Shown: one piece after another, positions 3,811 through 5,484 of the stretch
Layout: each line of letters opens with the position of its first letter
Position numbering within the stretch: position 1 is the stretch's first letter
Assembly (NCBI GenBank): GCA_046590885.1
Contig: JBKJTS010000220.1
Span: forward strand, 1 to 5,484
Direction: 5' to 3'
Length of the DNA stretch: 5,484 nucleotides
From: Ga0077554 sp046590885
GTDB taxonomy: Bacteria; Pseudomonadota; Gammaproteobacteria; Ga0077554; Ga007554
Translations under genes and position numbers: made by a program
The notes under the pieces: generated by a model
Database searches by the model: none
What the model saw: only the letters and a program-made list of their open reading frames with translations
What the model was told of the DNA's origin: nothing

Positions 3811-5484
3811 ATGACAAAGCAATACACTTTTTTTGCCACCGCCCCCAAAGGTATGGAGCCACTACTCGCCGATGAATTGCGTGCATTAGGTGCATCCGCT
3901 GTTGCGGAAACGCGTGCGGGGGTTTCGTTTGAGGGGTCGCTGTCATTGGCGTATCGCGTGTGCCTATGGTCACGCATTGCTAACCGCGTGTTGTTGCCAC
4001 TGGCGACGTTTGCTGCGCCCACTCCTGAAGATCTTTACGCTGGTGTACGCACCATTCGCTGGGATGAGCATCTGGGTGTGGGCAACACACTGGCGGTGGA
4101 TTTCAGCGCATCGAATTCGCAGATCACGCATACGCATTATGGCGCACTGAAAGTCAAAGATGCGATTGTCGATCAATTTCGTGATGCTACGGGTGAGCGA
4201 CCTTCGGTGGCGCGTGAGTGTCCAGATGTGCGCATCAATCTTTATCTGTTACGTGATGTGGCAACGATCAACATCGATCTGGCGGGTGAGAGTCTGCATC
4301 GTCGCGGTTACCGCGCATTAGGCGTAGAAGCACCGCTCAAGGAAAATCTTGCAGCAGCAATATTATTGCGCGCGGGTTGGCCGGATATAGCGCGTGCGGG
4401 GGGCGCATTGCTGGATCCCATGTGCGGTTCCGGTACCTTGCCCATCGAAGCGGCGTTGATTGCTGCGGATATCGCGCCCGGTTTATTGCGCGGTTATTAC
4501 GGCTTCCTGAACTGGCGGCAGTACGATGCTGCTGCATGGGCAACATTAATGGCTGAGGCAACGCAGCGTAAAGCGGCGGGCATGGTGCATCTGCCGCCTA
4601 TCGTGGGCTATGATGCTGATCCACGTGCAGTACGGCTGGCGTTAGCAAATGTTGAGGCCGCAGGCTTGCATGGACACATCCATATCGAACGCCGTGAACT
4701 TGCGCATGTGGAATCGTTGCGCTCGACTGCCCCCGGGTTGGTCGCAGTTAATCCGCCTTACGGTGAGCGCCTGGGTGAAGTGACGGAGCTGCAACATCTA
4801 TACAAGGCGCTGGGCGATAAGCTTAAAGAACATTTTGTGACTTGGAAGGCCGTGGTAATTACCGGCAATGCCGAGCTTGGCAAGTGTATCGGCGTGCGGG
4901 CGCGGCGTATGCATACCTTGTACAACGGTGCTATTGAGTGCAAGTTGCTGAGTTTTGACATTGACCCGCAATGGTACATGGGGCACTACGGCCGCTCCCG
5001 GCATCCTGCCCCCAGCGACGTGCAGGAAGGCACTAGTGTCGCCAGAAGCACGACTGCATGGATGCAGGAGGTAGAGCAACGCAAGGAGCAGTTGCCGAGG
5101 ATGCCAGAAGCGACCGACACAAGCGCGTCCTTGGCCCCCGCAAAAAATGTAGCAAGCACGGCTGCCGCAGAGACGCTGCGTCAAGCAGGCGATGAGCCAT
5201 CGTCACAACCGATCGCGCCATCGTCACGCGTGGGGGTAGAAATATCAAGCGCAGGTACCGGGTTGTCAAGTTCGGGCACAGGAATACTAAACGTTGATGC
5301 GAAAATCTTAAGCCCCGGTGCAGAAATGTTTGCCAATCGTCTGCGCAAAAATCTCAAGACGCTCGGTAAATGGGCGCAACGTGAAGGTGTGTATTGTTAT
5401 CGCGTCTATGATGCCGATCTTCCAGAGTATGCGCTGGCTGTTGATATTTACGAGCAATGGGTACACGTTCAGGAATACCAGGCG
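3811..5484 (+). CDS. rlmL: RlmKL: bifunctional 23S rRNA guanine methyltransferase (3' end outside the window)
   Basis: In E. coli, RlmKL (YcbY) uses S-adenosylmethionine for two marks near the peptidyl transferase centre of 23S rRNA: N2-methylation of G2445 by the RlmL half and N7-methylation of G2069 by the RlmK half. The frame is open for 558 codons to the last base; E. coli RlmKL has 702 residues. ATG 3811 is the first start after an in-frame stop (TAA 3763-3765), and YTFFATAPKGMEPLLADEL fits the family N terminus. A THUMP RNA-binding region spans about 45-160. The RlmL methyltransferase shows RGYR (165-168), APLKENLAAAIL (174-185), SAM-binding LLDPMCGSGTL (200-210), GYDADPRAV (266-274) and catalytic-type NPPYGERL (314-321). 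After an unusually long linker (about 385-503), ANRLRKNLKTLGKWAQREG and YRVYDADLPEY mark the start of RlmK, whose catalytic core lies beyond the edge. There is no clear Shine-Dalgarno sequence. Confidence 0.96.
   Translation, partial: MTKQYTFFATAPKGMEPLLADELRALGASAVAETRAGVSFEGSLSLAYRVCLWSRIANRVLLPLATFAAPTPEDLYAGVRTIRWDEHLGVGNTLAVDFSASNSQITHTHYGALKVKDAIVDQFRDATGERPSVARECPDVRINLYLLRDVATINIDLAGESLHRRGYRALGVEAPLKENLAAAILLRAGWPDIARAGGALLDPMCGSGTLPIEAALIAADIAPGLLRGYYGFLNWRQYDAAAWATLMAEATQRKAAGMVHLPPIVGYDADPRAVRLALANVEAAGLHGHIHIERRELAHVESLRSTAPGLVAVNPPYGERLGEVTELQHLYKALGDKLKEHFVTWKAVVITGNAELGKCIGVRARRMHTLYNGAIECKLLSFDIDPQWYMGHYGRSRHPAPSDVQEGTSVARSTTAWMQEVEQRKEQLPRMPEATDTSASLAPAKNVASTAAAETLRQAGDEPSSQPIAPSSRVGVEISSAGTGLSSSGTGILNVDAKILSPGAEMFANRLRKNLKTLGKWAQREGVYCYRVYDADLPEYALAVDIYEQWVHVQEYQA
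4963..5319 (+). other. Expanded low-complexity linker between the RlmL and RlmK domains
   Basis: From Cys377, at the end of the RlmL domain, to the ANRLRKNL motif at the start of RlmK there are 130 residues; in E. coli, as I recall it, there are 23. The extra stretch of about 107 residues is rich in Ser, Ala, Thr, Pro and Glu and has no recognisable domain. One short piece, AWMQEVEQRKEQL (416-428), could be helical; the rest looks disordered. The frame stays open and both flanking domains are intact, so this is a tether, not a break. Confidence 0.8.
5196..5286 (+). repeat. 21-bp (7-residue) imperfect tandem repeats in the rlmKL linker
   Basis: GCCATCGTCAC occurs exactly at 5196-5206 and again at 5217-5227, a period of 21 bp, giving PSSQPIA then PSSRVGV (residues 463-476). 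Two more units follow at 5245-5265 and 5266-5286, with 13 of 21 bases identical, giving SSAGTGL then SSSGTGI (479-492). The shared codon-multiple period suggests the linker grew by in-frame duplication. Confidence 0.65.

Noticed and set aside
4758..5269. Minus-strand open frames across the rlmKL linker (4798-5184, 5033-5269)
   Set aside because: They lie opposite low-complexity coding DNA inside an intact + strand frame and show no family features.
1..5484. Novel defence, mobile or biosynthetic system
   Set aside because: All three genes are well-known housekeeping genes, and the remaining DNA is short spacer with repeats and promoter-like sites.

Overview
The window holds three housekeeping genes, all on the + strand and in the order glmU, glmS, rlmKL (rlmKL is cut off by the right edge). 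It most likely comes from a gammaproteobacterium. The glmU-glmS pair is the common proteobacterial arrangement, all three proteins can be followed almost motif by motif against the E. coli enzymes as I recall them, and the fused RlmL-RlmK methyltransferase is typical of that class. There is no transposase, phage gene, CRISPR array, tRNA or rRNA, and I see no evidence of an undescribed multi-gene system.

Layout. Positions 10-50 hold a perfect intrinsic terminator ending an unseen upstream unit (atpC would be a usual neighbour, but this is a guess). glmU follows at 75-1553. A 126-bp spacer contains an 87-bp element bounded by 10-bp inverted repeats. glmS lies at 1680-3506. A 304-bp gene-free stretch (3507-3810) contains a hairpin just after glmS, an AT-rich tract with a consensus -10 box, and a promoter-like TTGCCA-18-TATAAA whose -35 is overlapped by a perfect 12-bp palindrome. 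rlmKL starts at 3811 and is open to the last base.

Function. GlmS makes glucosamine-6-phosphate from fructose-6-phosphate and glutamine. GlmU acetylates and uridylylates glucosamine-1-phosphate to UDP-GlcNAc, the precursor of peptidoglycan and lipid A; GlmM, which acts between them, is not in the window. RlmKL modifies two guanines of 23S rRNA and is functionally unrelated. Its own promoter region suggests a separate transcription unit.

The unusual content lies inside and between ordinary genes. GlmU has a 25-residue Pro/Ala/Ser-rich insertion just before its catalytic YGDVPL motif. RlmKL has a linker about 107 residues longer than in E. coli, partly built from 21-bp (7-residue) tandem repeats. 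The glmU-glmS spacer looks like a dispersed palindromic repeat that would lie in the glmS leader. Comparisons with E. coli proteins are from memory, not from a search.
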